The notes under the pieces were generated by a model. The model made no database searches. It was not told where the DNA came from and saw only the letters and a program-made list of their open reading frames with translations. A program made the translations under genes and the position numbers. Positions 1 to 8,340 of a DNA stretch of 64,000 bases are shown here, one piece after another. Position 1 is the stretch's first letter; every line of letters begins with the position of its first letter. Source of the DNA: Nitrospina sp. (lineage in GTDB: Bacteria > Nitrospinota > Nitrospinia > Nitrospinales > JACRGP01); contig JACAVV010000019.1 in assembly GCA_024648695.1 (NCBI GenBank), positions 1 through 64,000 on the forward strand, written 5' to 3'.

Positions 1-240
1 TCAAAAAATCCAGGTTGGGACATGGCAGGGTTCCTTTCAAACAGGGGGGAATGCTGTAAAACGCTTAACATACGTATTTTAATTCATTCAATAACTTTTT
101 GCCCTATTTTTAGAGGCACCCTTAAATTTGGTTTTGATATAAACCATTGCGTTTCTTTCCTGCAAGTTTAGCAGATCCCCCGTTGAATCCTAAAAAACAA
201 AATGTTACGATGGAATTTCCGACTTTATAGCTAATTAATC

Positions 241-1032
241 ATGGCAAAAATTTCTTTTAATATCGCATTACTCAGTTATCTGGGCGCTTCCCTTCAATAT
301 TTCTTTTACCTGGTTTACCGACGCAGGGGTCTGCAATTATTGGCTGGTATCACTGTCGCCGTGGGACTATTGGCGCATACGGCCATCATTGCAATTCGTG
401 CCAGGGAAACGGGTCATGGGCCTTACACAACTTCATTTGAAGTGGCCCTGTTCTGTGCCTGGCTTATCGTTGTGGCCTATGGCATTGCTGAGTGGAAATA
501 CCGGATCAAGGATTTGGGTTCATTTGTCATCCCCCTGGTCTTTCTGATATTGCTTTACGCGGCATTTCTATCTAAAGACGCCGCGATGCCTATTCCGGAG
601 TCGGAGGCGCGGTTCTGGCTCACCATGCATCGAACCTTATCCATACTGGGTTATTCCGCATTTGCAATATCCTTTGCGGTAGGATTGATGTACCTGATTC
701 AGGAGCATCAGGTAAAATCGAAAAAACTGGGAATCATGTATTTTCGCATGCCCTCTCTGGAAGTTCTGGATAATTTGAACTTTCAAATCATCGCTATCGG
801 ATTTCCCCTGTTCACTCTGGGGTTTCTCACTGGAGCGGTGTGGAATGTTAAAATGGACATCCCCATTTTTTCCTGGAAATTGGTAAAAACCTTGCCTATG
901 ATCGCGGTTTGGCTCATTTACGGTTTCGTATTTTTTGGCCGCATGACCACGGGTTTGCGCGGCAAAAAGGCCGCTAAAGCTTCCATGGTCGGTTTTGTAG
1001 CGGTGGTTATCACTTATTTTATGCATACTTGA
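241..1032 (+). CDS. Cytochrome c assembly / HemX-like membrane protein (CcsA-ResC family)
   Basis: Polytopic inner-membrane protein of 263 aa with about seven to eight hydrophobic segments. Conserved family features are visible: GPYTTSFEVA in the second loop, a conserved His in TMHRTLSILGY (about residue 130), and a late WNVKMDIPIFSWK stretch in place of the tryptophan-rich WGxxWxWD heme motif of canonical CcsA. That divergence fits the HemX-like branch often encoded directly before hemA. The role is probably in heme handling or c-type cytochrome maturation, or in setting GluTR levels as described for HemX. It starts at ATG 241 without a clear Shine-Dalgarno. The stop lies 5 bp before the preferred hemA ATG, so the two are very likely cotranscribed. 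Family assignment is firm; exact function is inferred. Confidence 0.8.
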   Translation: MAKISFNIALLSYLGASLQYFFYLVYRRRGLQLLAGITVAVGLLAHTAIIAIRARETGHGPYTTSFEVALFCAWLIVVAYGIAEWKYRIKDLGSFVIPLVFLILLYAAFLSKDAAMPIPESEARFWLTMHRTLSILGYSAFAISFAVGLMYLIQEHQVKSKKLGIMYFRMPSLEVLDNLNFQIIAIGFPLFTLGFLTGAVWNVKMDIPIFSWKLVKTLPMIAVWLIYGFVFFGRMTTGLRGKKAAKASMVGFVAVVITYFMHT

Positions 1033-1037
1033 AGAAC

Positions 1038-2312
1038 ATGGCAGAACCTAATTTAATAGTCGTAGGGGTCAATCATAAATCCACACCGGTGGAAATTCGT
1101 GAGCGTCTGGCTTTCAACCAGGGCAAAATCGAGGATTCCACAGAGCGTTTGGTGAATTTACCGGATATTTCGGAAAATCTCATTATTTCCACCTGCAACC
1201 GCGTGGAAATTTATGCGCGAGTCAGTGATGTTGAAAAGGGGATCGATTTGCTTAAGGGGTTCATATGCGATACCCACGATATGAAAATTCAGGAGTTGGA
1301 CGAGTTTTTTTATTGCTACCGCAATGAGGAAACGGTTGAACATTTGTTCCGTGTTTCTTCTAGTCTCGATTCGATGGTGGTCGGCGAATCGCAGATATTG
1401 GGTCAGGTAAAGGATGCCTATAATCTGGCTCAAACCCTTCGCTCCACCGGCATGGTGCTCAACCAGTTATTTGAAAAAGCTTTCACTGTTGCCAAAAGGG
1501 TGCGCGAAGAAACTCGCATCGCTGAAAGCGCTGTCTCCATCAGTTCCGCCGCAGTTGAGTTGGCGCGTAAAATTTTTGAGAATCTGGAAGAACACACGGT
1601 CATGTTGGTGGGCACCGGTGAAATGGCGGAACTGGCCGCCAAGCACCTGATCTCTTACGGCGTCAAAACCGTTTACGTTGCCAGCAGAACTTACGAACGC
1701 GCGGCGAATCTGGCCAAAACTTTAAACGGATCGGCTCTTGCTTTCGAAAGCTTTAAAAATGAATTGCATCGGGCGGATATTGTCATCAGTTCTACAGCCG
1801 CGCCTAATTTTATCATAGGCAAAGAGATGGTGGAAAAAGCCATCCACCAAAGAAAATACAGCCCAATGTTCCTCATAGATATCGCGGTTCCCAGGGATAT
1901 TGAACCGGAAGTCAACAATGTCGAGGGTGTCTACCTTTACGATATTGATGACCTGCAATCAGTGGTCTCCGCCAATTTAAAGGAACGTGAAAAGGAAGCG
2001 GAAACGGCCCTGGAAATCATTCGTAACGAGGTCACCAAATTTGAATCCTGGATTGAGTCGCTGGACGCTGTACCGACGATTGTGGAACTGCGAAACCGGG
2101 CCGAAACCATACGAAAGCTGGAAGTTGAAAAAGCGATGACGCGCCTTGGCCACTTGTCGGAGGATGATAAAAACACGATTGAGTATCTCACAACTTCAAT
2201 CGTTAACAAAATCTTACATAAACCAACGGTTAATCTTAAAAAACAAACCCGTATGCAGGAAGGTCATGTTTATTTGAAGGCAATTCGACATCTCTTTCAT
2301 CTGGACGACTGA
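1038..2312 (+). CDS. hemA: Glutamyl-tRNA reductase
   Basis: First committed enzyme of C5-pathway tetrapyrrole synthesis, reducing Glu-tRNA to glutamate-1-semialdehyde with NADPH. The N-terminal catalytic domain has VNHKSTPVEIRE and the nucleophilic Cys in STCNRVEIYA (about residue 53). VVGESQILGQVKDAY follows at about 115-128, then a Rossmann NADPH domain beginning VGTGEMAEL (about 191) and a helical C-terminal dimerisation domain containing HKPTVNLKK. Length (424 aa) is normal. The ORF track opens at TTG 1029, which would overlap the upstream stop by 4 bp; ATG 1038 places NHKS at the usual distance from the start and is preferred. It probably shares a transcript with the upstream membrane protein. 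hemC follows on the same strand after a repeat-bearing gap of 376 bp. Confidence 0.96.
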   Translation: MAEPNLIVVGVNHKSTPVEIRERLAFNQGKIEDSTERLVNLPDISENLIISTCNRVEIYARVSDVEKGIDLLKGFICDTHDMKIQELDEFFYCYRNEETVEHLFRVSSSLDSMVVGESQILGQVKDAYNLAQTLRSTGMVLNQLFEKAFTVAKRVREETRIAESAVSISSAAVELARKIFENLEEHTVMLVGTGEMAELAAKHLISYGVKTVYVASRTYERAANLAKTLNGSALAFESFKNELHRADIVISSTAAPNFIIGKEMVEKAIHQRKYSPMFLIDIAVPRDIEPEVNNVEGVYLYDIDDLQSVVSANLKEREKEAETALEIIRNEVTKFESWIESLDAVPTIVELRNRAETIRKLEVEKAMTRLGHLSEDDKNTIEYLTTSIVNKILHKPTVNLKKQTRMQEGHVYLKAIRHLFHLDD

Positions 2313-2385
2313 ACGACTCTAAGGAACCTGCTTCTCGGTGTTTCGTTCTTAGCGAATTTAAAATGCAAAAATTTAGAAAAACGAC

Positions 2386-2544
2386 CGAACGTCATTCTGA
2401 ACGAAGTGAAGAATCTCTTGTTGAATATCAACCTTGAATCTAAACTGGGTTACCCTCATATAATAATCTTTCCTGATAATAAAAACGCTTTACTGGTAAA
2501 AATATTTCACCAGAGATCCTTCACTTCGTTCAAGATGACGTTCT
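2386..2544. repeat. Repeat element with 33-bp imperfect terminal inverted repeats
   Basis: Left arm 2386-2418 (core CATTCTGAACGAAGTGAAGA) and right arm 2512-2544 (core TTCACTTCGTTCAAGATGAC) are inverted copies matching at 29 of 33 positions, separated by 93 bp with no ORF. The arms resemble the TCATTCTGAGCGAAGCGAAGAATCT-type dispersed repeat found in many bacterial genomes, recalled rather than searched. It fits a MITE-like or other non-autonomous element sitting in the hemA-hemC gap. No transposase is encoded here and no second copy was noticed in this window. Confidence 0.65.
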
Positions 2545-2688
2545 GGGCTTTTACCGATAGCTTAAATTCATACTATGCTTAAAAAAGTTTATTCCTTAAC
2601 TAACGCGGATAAAGTTATCTGAATTCAAACATTAAATTCACGTGGCAAGGACCTTCATAATATTATTTATGGGGAATTAAATCCACTG

Positions 2689-3654
2689 ATGGGATCAAAC
2701 ATGGAACTGGAAATAGAAGTCATTCGCATTGGAACCCGAAAGAGCCCTTTGGCCCTGTGGCAGGCAAACTGGATTAAATCGCAATTGGAGGAGCTTCACC
2801 CAAATTTGAAGGTTGAGCTTGTTTTGATCACCACAACAGGCGATAAAATTCAGGATGCACCCTTGGCGAAAATTGGCGGCAAAGGTTTGTTCGTCAAGGA
2901 AATTGAAGAGGCGCTCATTCGCAAGGAAATTGATTTGGCCGTGCACAGCATGAAAGATGTTCCTATCAAACTTCCCCAGGGACTTGAAATCGGGGTCATC
3001 ACAGAGCGGGAAGATCCGCATGATGCGCTGATCTCGAAAAACAACATCAAGCTGGCTGATTTGCCCAAGGGGGCGCGTGTGGGTACCGGTAGCCTGCGTC
3101 GTTCCACACAACTCAAGGCCTACCGTCCCGACCTGAAAATCGTTCCTCTACGAGGTAACGTGGATACCCGCCTAAAAAAGCTGGATACCGAAAACCTCGA
3201 CGCCGTTATCCTTGCGAAAGCGGGGCTCATACGATTGGGCAAAGCCGACATCATTTCGGAAACCATTGGTATTGATGTCCTTCTTCCCGCAATGGGACAG
3301 GGTGCCGTTGGAATTGAAACGAGAACCTACGATGTGGAGGTCATGGAAGCCTTGATCCATTTGGACCACGAAGAGACCCACCTGCAACTGGACACAGAAC
3401 GTGCCTTTCTTAAAGTTTTGGGCGGCGGATGCCAGGTCCCTATAGGAGCCCATGCTGTATTGAATGAGGAAGAAATCACTTTTAAAGCATTGGTGTCCAA
3501 CCTGGATGGAAAAACCATCCTTCGATCACAATCCACCGGTTCGAAATGGGAAGCCGAAAAAATAGGCTACAACGTCGGCCAGGATCTTCTAAAACAAGGG
3601 GCGGACAAAATCCTCGAAGAAGTCTATTCCTCCTTAGATGGGGAACACCCCTAA
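2689..3654 (+). CDS. hemC: Porphobilinogen deaminase (hydroxymethylbilane synthase)
   Basis: Polymerises four porphobilinogens to hydroxymethylbilane in the cytosol. Hallmarks are IGTRKSPLALWQ (14-25), AVHSMKDVP (84-92), GTGSLRRSTQLKAYRP (132-146), LRGNVDTRLKKLD (154-166), LPAMGQGAVGIE (199-210) and the dipyrromethane cofactor-attachment Cys at about 248 in GGGCQVPIG. Length of 321 aa is typical. The ATG at 2689 is preceded by GGGGAA about 12 nt upstream; the in-frame ATG at 2701 is an alternative. It completes a heme block with hemA, although the repeat element between them may separate the transcripts. Confidence 0.96.
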   Translation: MGSNMELEIEVIRIGTRKSPLALWQANWIKSQLEELHPNLKVELVLITTTGDKIQDAPLAKIGGKGLFVKEIEEALIRKEIDLAVHSMKDVPIKLPQGLEIGVITEREDPHDALISKNNIKLADLPKGARVGTGSLRRSTQLKAYRPDLKIVPLRGNVDTRLKKLDTENLDAVILAKAGLIRLGKADIISETIGIDVLLPAMGQGAVGIETRTYDVEVMEALIHLDHEETHLQLDTERAFLKVLGGGCQVPIGAHAVLNEEEITFKALVSNLDGKTILRSQSTGSKWEAEKIGYNVGQDLLKQGADKILEEVYSSLDGEHP

Positions 3655-3787
3655 GCCATAGAAAATGAGCAACCCGGTAAAAAGGGGTTTCAGCTGGATT
3701 TCATTGCCTTTTTTTTCTTTCCTTTTAAGAATAGGAAGCATTGAATATAAAGAAGGCTGTTTTAATGGCATAATGGTTGTATTAACC

Positions 3788-3800
3788 GAGGTTAAACCTC
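3788..3800. promoter_or_regulatory. 13-bp perfect dyad GAGGTTAAACCTC upstream of phasin-UbiB
   Basis: Perfect palindrome with one central base, 60 bp before the phasin-like ATG. Similar AGGTT/AACCT dyads occur at 8127-8139 and 35385-35399, also between genes. It could be an operator; no regulator is identified and chance is possible. Confidence 0.25.
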
Positions 3801-3859
3801 AATTCCAGAGCCAAATCGAATTGAAGCTAAATTTTTAATATCAAATCAGGAGATACATT

Positions 3860-4165
3860 ATGTGGGAATTAGTCCGTAAATCCATGTTGGCCGGTGTTGG
3901 TTTCACTGTTATGGGCAAAGAAAAAGTGGAGGCCATGATCGATCAACTTGTCCAACAGACCGACGTTTCTGAAGAAGAAGGTAAAAAATTTCTGAACGAA
4001 ATGAAGGAGGCCGCCGATGGCGCTCGCCAGGATATGGAAAATAAAATCAAGGATGCCATTCAGGAGCGACTGGAAAAGCTGGAAGTAGCCACAAAGAATG
4101 ATGTGAATGCATTGGCCGCTCGCGTTGAAGCATTGGAAAAGAAACTGGAATCCGGAGGAAACTAA
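3860..4165 (+). CDS. Phasin-like small coiled-coil protein (COG3937 type)
   Basis: A 101-aa, highly charged, probably helical protein. The N-terminus is mildly hydrophobic (LAGVGFTVMGKEKVEAMID) and the C-terminus is a coiled coil ending LAARVEALEKKLES. This matches the short phasin / PHA-synthesis-regulator-like proteins commonly found next to UbiB-family genes. A strong RBS (AGGAGA about 7 nt before ATG 3860) supports the start. The stop lies 3 bp before the TTG start of the UbiB-family gene, so the two are almost certainly translationally coupled. No PHA synthase is visible, so a granule role cannot be assumed; a helper of the membrane kinase is equally possible. Confidence 0.7.
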   Translation: MWELVRKSMLAGVGFTVMGKEKVEAMIDQLVQQTDVSEEEGKKFLNEMKEAADGARQDMENKIKDAIQERLEKLEVATKNDVNALAARVEALEKKLESGGN

Positions 4166-4168
4166 CTT

Positions 4169-5872
4169 TTGTCCTTGCTAAAACTCTGGTTTCTTGAGCG
4201 TCCCTATCGGCATGTCCAGCGATATCGAGATATTTTAGCCGTCCTGTTTCGCTATGGCTTCGCCGATCTGGTGGAAAGTCTGGGTATCGAGAATTATATC
4301 GATGTCGGCTTTAAAGCCATTGCTTTCAACCGTAAAGAAAAGCTGGAAAACTATTCTCGTGCCGAACGGTTTCGCATGGCTTTAGAAGAATTGGGACCCA
4401 CCTTCATTAAGTTTGGCCAAATCCTTTCAACTCGTTCCGACCTGCTTCCCAAAGACTTTATTTTTGAATTAGAAAAATTGCAGGACGACGTTCGCCCCTT
4501 CCCTTTTGCTCAGGTAAAAGAAATCGTCGAAAGAGAGTTGGAATCTTCTATCAGCGACAATTTTCTGGAGTTCGAAGAAACTGCCTTAGCCTCGGCGTCG
4601 CTGGGACAAGTGCACCGGGCCAGATTAAAAGACGGTTTGCAAGTGGCAGTTAAAGTGCAACGTCCGGAAATTCAATTGACGGTTGAAACGGACATGGAAA
4701 TCATGCTCCACATCGCGACTTTGATGGAAGACCACGTAGATTTTCTTGCCCGTTATGGTCCAGTTCGCATCGTCAATGAAATGACCTACACATTGGAGAA
4801 AGAACTCGATTACCAGGTCGAGGCCGCCCATATCAACCGATTCGGCCAACTGTTGAAGAATGAGCCGATCGTTTATATTCCCAGAGTTCACTCCGCATTA
4901 ACTACGGAAAAAGTGCTTACCATGGAGTACATCAGCGGCAAGTCTGCGTCCGATCCGGAAAGCTGGGATTTGAACCAGGAAAACAAAAAGCAACTCGCCG
5001 ACAACCTGTTTGAATTGATCATGAAGCAGGTATTTGAGTTTGGATTTTTTCATGCCGACCTGCATCCGGGAAACATTTTCTTTCTGGAAAAAAATGTAAT
5101 CTGTTTTCTTGATTTCGGAATGATGGGTCGAATTGACCGCAAAACCCGTGAAGATTTCGCCGACCTGGTTATGGCCGTTTCGTCACGCGATGAAGTAGCC
5201 GCGTCCCAGTCACTGATCCGGCTCACGCACACGGATCCTGAAGACGATGAACCCGATCCGATCACACTGCAACGCGACGCGGCCGACTTTATGGACCGGC
5301 ATATCTATCGTCCATTAAAGGAAGTCGATATGGGTTTATTGTTGCAGGATATTATGGGAATGATATCGCGTTACAAATTACGGTTTTCTCCAAGTCTGTA
5401 TACAATGCTTCGGTCAATAAGCGCAGTAGAAACCCTGAGCAAAACCCTCAACCCTGATTTCGATGTGGTTTCCCAGGCCGCACCTTATGTTCAGAAAGTG
5501 CAATTGCAACGGATCAGCCCAAAGCGAATTTATGGTGAGCTGTTTAAATCTGGAATGGATTTTATTCAGCTTTTAAAAGACATCCCTGGTGAAACACGTG
5601 AATTGTTAACCGAAGCAAGACGTGGAAAATTAAAACTCGAATTTAAACATCAGAATCTGGACTCCCTTGTAAACACCTATGATCGAAGCAGTAAAAGGAT
5701 TTCCTTCGCTGTCGTCCTCGCATCCCTTATAGTCGGCTCTGCCCTGATGGTATTGGCAGATGTGCCACCCAAATTTTACGAAATTCCGATCATCGGTTTG
5801 CTCGGTTTTTTGCTTGCCGGCGTGATGGGATTCTGGTTATTGATAGTCATCATACGTCGTGGGGGGATGTAA
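4169..5872 (+). CDS. ABC1/UbiB-family atypical kinase, membrane anchored
   Basis: Protein of 567 aa in the AarF/UbiB/ADCK family, associated with quinone or isoprenoid-lipid metabolism. Diagnostic motifs are the KFGQ (KxGQ) motif at 81-84, the Ala-rich nucleotide loop ASASLGQVHRA (141-151), Lys162 in VAVKVQRP, the catalytic loop HADLHPGN (295-302) and LDFG (314-317). Two hydrophobic helices lie at the C-terminus (about 515-563). The start is TTG 4169, chosen because GGAGGA (4154-4159) sits 9 nt upstream and the phasin-like gene stops 3 bp earlier. Other ubiquinone or menaquinone genes are absent nearby, so the quinone role rests on family membership. Confidence 0.9.
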   Translation: MSLLKLWFLERPYRHVQRYRDILAVLFRYGFADLVESLGIENYIDVGFKAIAFNRKEKLENYSRAERFRMALEELGPTFIKFGQILSTRSDLLPKDFIFELEKLQDDVRPFPFAQVKEIVERELESSISDNFLEFEETALASASLGQVHRARLKDGLQVAVKVQRPEIQLTVETDMEIMLHIATLMEDHVDFLARYGPVRIVNEMTYTLEKELDYQVEAAHINRFGQLLKNEPIVYIPRVHSALTTEKVLTMEYISGKSASDPESWDLNQENKKQLADNLFELIMKQVFEFGFFHADLHPGNIFFLEKNVICFLDFGMMGRIDRKTREDFADLVMAVSSRDEVAASQSLIRLTHTDPEDDEPDPITLQRDAADFMDRHIYRPLKEVDMGLLLQDIMGMISRYKLRFSPSLYTMLRSISAVETLSKTLNPDFDVVSQAAPYVQKVQLQRISPKRIYGELFKSGMDFIQLLKDIPGETRELLTEARRGKLKLEFKHQNLDSLVNTYDRSSKRISFAVVLASLIVGSALMVLADVPPKFYEIPIIGLLGFLLAGVMGFWLLIVIIRRGGM

Positions 5873-6042
5873 TCAAATTCTCATTCTTTCACTGTAAAGA
5901 AAATTCAGTTTTGAACGGATATTTGACTATAAAGTTGCCATTGGTCCTATGAGCAATAAAAAAGAAATAAATTGACCTTGGACTTTAAATTTGCGTTTCA
6001 AATAAATATAATGATTTTTTCAAATGATTTTTGGAGTTTACC

Positions 6043-6339
6043 TTGTTCAAAGAGCGCAACAATCAATTTTCAGTAGAATGCCAAACCAAACAGGCCAATA
6101 ACTGTATCCAATTTGGCGAGTATTGCGACAGCGAAGAAGAAGCTATAGATTGGGTAGAAGACGAATGTTGGATCAACTCGGGTGAAGGTTGGATTTGCAT
6201 CCGATGCCATGAATATTTCATGAGCAATCTTTACAAAATCCGGGTTGAAAAAGGAGTAAAAAAAGAAGAGGCTAAAACGAAAAAGAAAGATGACGAAGAC
6301 GGAACCGAATTATTCAAAGGAATAGAAACGGTATTGTAA
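6043..6339 (+). CDS. Small acidic/basic protein with a Cys cluster, function unknown
   Basis: Not recognised. About 98 aa with Cys residues spread over the first 60 positions, including CIRC in GWICIRCHEYF, flanked by an acidic YCDSEEEAIDWVEDECW segment. The tail is Lys/Glu-rich (KKEEAKTKKKDDED). The Cys/His spacing could hold a metal but is not a standard zinc ribbon. The ORF track starts at TTG 6031; TTG 6043 is preferred because GGAG (6033-6036) then lies 6 nt upstream as a ribosome site. It stands alone between the UbiB-family gene and tRNA-Met. Coding is likely from composition and the RBS, but there is no family evidence. Confidence 0.55.
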   Translation: MFKERNNQFSVECQTKQANNCIQFGEYCDSEEEAIDWVEDECWINSGEGWICIRCHEYFMSNLYKIRVEKGVKKEEAKTKKKDDEDGTELFKGIETVL

Positions 6340-6554
6340 CCGACTCTTGTCTTTGGAACTGGCAAACTAAAAAGTTTTTTCCGTTGAGTTCAAAAGCCTG
6401 TTGGTAACTTAAAAAGGTTGGAACCCAAAATGAAAGTTGCCATTCCCAGGTGACCTCGTCCTCCGCAAAGGAGTGAAGGCTACGAGAGAAACCCAGAAGC
6501 AAATAGTTGAGGCCTCGAAAGACATCAGCCATTTCCCCCGGCTTGGGAAGGTAG

Positions 6555-6628
6555 TGGCGGTGCAGGGACTTGAACCCCGGACACTACGGATATGAACCGT
6601 ATGCTCTAACCAGCTGAGCTACACCGCC
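6555..6628 (-). tRNA. tRNA-Met (CAU anticodon), elongator type
   Basis: On the minus strand the 74 nt fold into a complete cloverleaf. The acceptor pairs GGCGGTG with CACCGCC, the D arm is GCTC...GAGC, the anticodon stem TACGG/CCGTA carries loop TTCATAT (anticodon CAU), and the T arm is CGGGG TTCAAGT CCCTG. Discriminator base is A; CCA is not encoded. The lack of an initiator-type 1:72 mismatch argues against tRNA-fMet. A tRNA-Ile2 (lysidine-modified CAU) cannot be excluded but the loop looks like elongator Met. Confidence 0.93.
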
Positions 6629-6731
6629 TTATTTGGTTTTTTAGGATTTGTTGCTACAGTACTTCGGCAAGAACCACGAAGTGTACCCTTTCAATAATTC
6701 CCTGTCAATAGTAGAAATACTTCAAAACTCT

Positions 6732-8102
6732 TCAGGCATTTAAACCTGTTTGGTTTTTCCATTTGCGAACGTCTTTCATATATTTTTCCCGATCCATTTC
6801 TTCATTTGCCGGAAATACCTGCATCAAGGGTTGAGGAAACTTTTTGTCCTGGGAAAAGTATTCGTAATGGCCCTGGTCCACCTTGTAGATGTTGTTAAAG
6901 GTGCGAAATTGGGCGGAAGCTCCTACGAAATCCCAGTTGGTGGTTTTGTTGATCAATCCGTACAACTCCGAGCACCCTATCCCCTCGTAAAGATTGAGCC
7001 GTTCTGCCGGTTGTTTTACCACTTTTGGTTCCTGTCCAAAATCGACACTCCAGATTTCTGATCCGTCCTGACCAAAAACTTCCAGTTGGTACCCTAATCG
7101 CCAATGGAACCAGGCGTCGGACAATTCGCATTTTTCCAGTTTTGATGCCAATTCATTTTCAATAAACTCAGTAACGGCCTGCCTTTCTTTATCATGCTGT
7201 TCCGGGTCTTCAGTGAGTGTGCGGATGGAAGGCACTCCAGAAACGGGATTGAACATGGTTCTTTCCTTTTTGTTTTCAACCGTGCGTACAAAATCTGAGG
7301 CCTGAGAGTGAATGTTCGCCCCTTGTGGGGTGATTTCGGCAACGTCTCCCGAAATGAACAAACTCGATTTTACCTCAGGTGCAAACTCTTTCATATCTTT
7401 AAGAAACTGATCCGGTTGGGTGGGAAAAACAAAATGGTTCAGAAATTCAAATTTGTCCACATACCGTTCTCCGGCAGATCCCGGGACAATGAACTTTGGC
7501 CGTAAAGCTCCTACCACCTGAAGAAAGGAGTGGTACTCCTGAAACGGTAGTTGACAGGGTTTATGAAAGGCGTAATGCTGTTCCAGAAGAGGCTGAAACC
7601 GAACATGGGCAAAGTCGAGTTGGCCGTACAAATTGATTATATACTTTACAATTTCCGGGGTCACAATTGTGTCTACCTGATTCCACACGGTCACTTCCCC
7701 GTCATGAATCAATAGCCCATGCTCCGGATAGGAGTCCTGCGTGATGGATGGGGTTGGGGTTAATGTTAAATCCTTAAACTTGATCGGTTCGAAATCCTCA
7801 ACTATTTTTACATTAGTGAATTCCAGTTCCTGCAAACATTCCAGCATCACGTTATCCTTTGGAGCCAGCAATTTTAAATCTTTCGGAAGGGTGGCCAATG
7901 TTCGAATATCAAAATGATCCTGGTGGCGGTGAGAGAGGTACAAGATATCCACTGGTGGCATTTTATCGCGGTCCAGCTCCATGGTCGGGTAATACAAATT
8001 GATATCTTCAAAATGGATATCGAACAAGCAGGGATCGGTTAATAAGGTGGTTTCTTTAGATTGAATCAACAGACAGGCATGGCCGATCAAGGTTATTTTC
8101 AT
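6732..8102 (-). CDS. Metallo-beta-lactamase-fold hydrolase, long form
   Basis: Protein of 456 aa whose N-terminal half is an MBL fold of the UlaG/CMP-Neu5Ac-hydroxylase-like type: MKITLIGHACLLI, LLTDPCLFD and the metal-binding motif SHRHQDHFD (57-65, an HxHxDH variant), with VPGSAGERY and SLFISGD further on. The remaining roughly 180 residues form an extra domain not recognised; no Rieske CxH...CxxH motif is present, so it is not a full CMAH-type hydroxylase. No substrate can be assigned. Upstream lies the CAGGTTAAACCTG dyad at 8127-8139, 25 bp from the ATG. There is no obvious Shine-Dalgarno. Confidence 0.75.
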   Translation of the reverse strand: MKITLIGHACLLIQSKETTLLTDPCLFDIHFEDINLYYPTMELDRDKMPPVDILYLSHRHQDHFDIRTLATLPKDLKLLAPKDNVMLECLQELEFTNVKIVEDFEPIKFKDLTLTPTPSITQDSYPEHGLLIHDGEVTVWNQVDTIVTPEIVKYIINLYGQLDFAHVRFQPLLEQHYAFHKPCQLPFQEYHSFLQVVGALRPKFIVPGSAGERYVDKFEFLNHFVFPTQPDQFLKDMKEFAPEVKSSLFISGDVAEITPQGANIHSQASDFVRTVENKKERTMFNPVSGVPSIRTLTEDPEQHDKERQAVTEFIENELASKLEKCELSDAWFHWRLGYQLEVFGQDGSEIWSVDFGQEPKVVKQPAERLNLYEGIGCSELYGLINKTTNWDFVGASAQFRTFNNIYKVDQGHYEYFSQDKKFPQPLMQVFPANEEMDREKYMKDVRKWKNQTGLNA

Positions 8103-8126
8103 AATAGTATCGCTTTGAAGACAGAG

Positions 8127-8139
8127 CAGGTTAAACCTG
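8127..8139. promoter_or_regulatory. 13-bp perfect dyad CAGGTTAAACCTG
   Basis: Perfect palindrome in the divergent region between the MBL hydrolase and the gene at 8341. It differs only in its outermost base pair from the dyad before the phasin gene (3788-3800). Possible shared operator. Confidence 0.3.
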
Positions 8140-8201
8140 GAGGAAACACACCTACACCAAAAATATTGGGAAGATTAAACCTGCTGGTAATTTAATAAAA
8201 G

Positions 8202-8290
8202 TATTCTCGGGGCCATGGCCCTTAAATTTAGATCCAACAAGATAAAACAAATTCCCGGGATTGACAATATTTCATTATTCCCCGAGAATA
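8202..8290 (+). other. Inverted repeat in the leader of the 8341 gene (possible structured 5' region)
   Basis: TATTCTCGGGG (8202-8212) and CCCCGAGAATA (8280-8290) are a perfect 11-bp inverted pair enclosing 67 nt, which also contain GGGCCATGGCCC (8210-8221). A TTGACA at 8261-8266 with GAGAAT 17 bp later could be a promoter inside it. The pairing could form a leader stem or an operator pair. No known riboswitch class is recognised. Confidence 0.35.
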
Positions 8291-8340
8291 AATTAGCCTG
8301 TAAACATATAATAATTATCCAAGAAGGAAACCCAACGACT

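Noticed and set aside
637-1026. 129-aa minus-strand ORF
   Set aside because: Shadow of the cytochrome c assembly gene; low-complexity and no RBS.
1029-1037. TTG start for hemA giving a 4-bp overlap with the upstream gene
   Set aside because: ATG 1038 gives the usual GluTR N-terminus; TTG adds three residues without clear RBS support.
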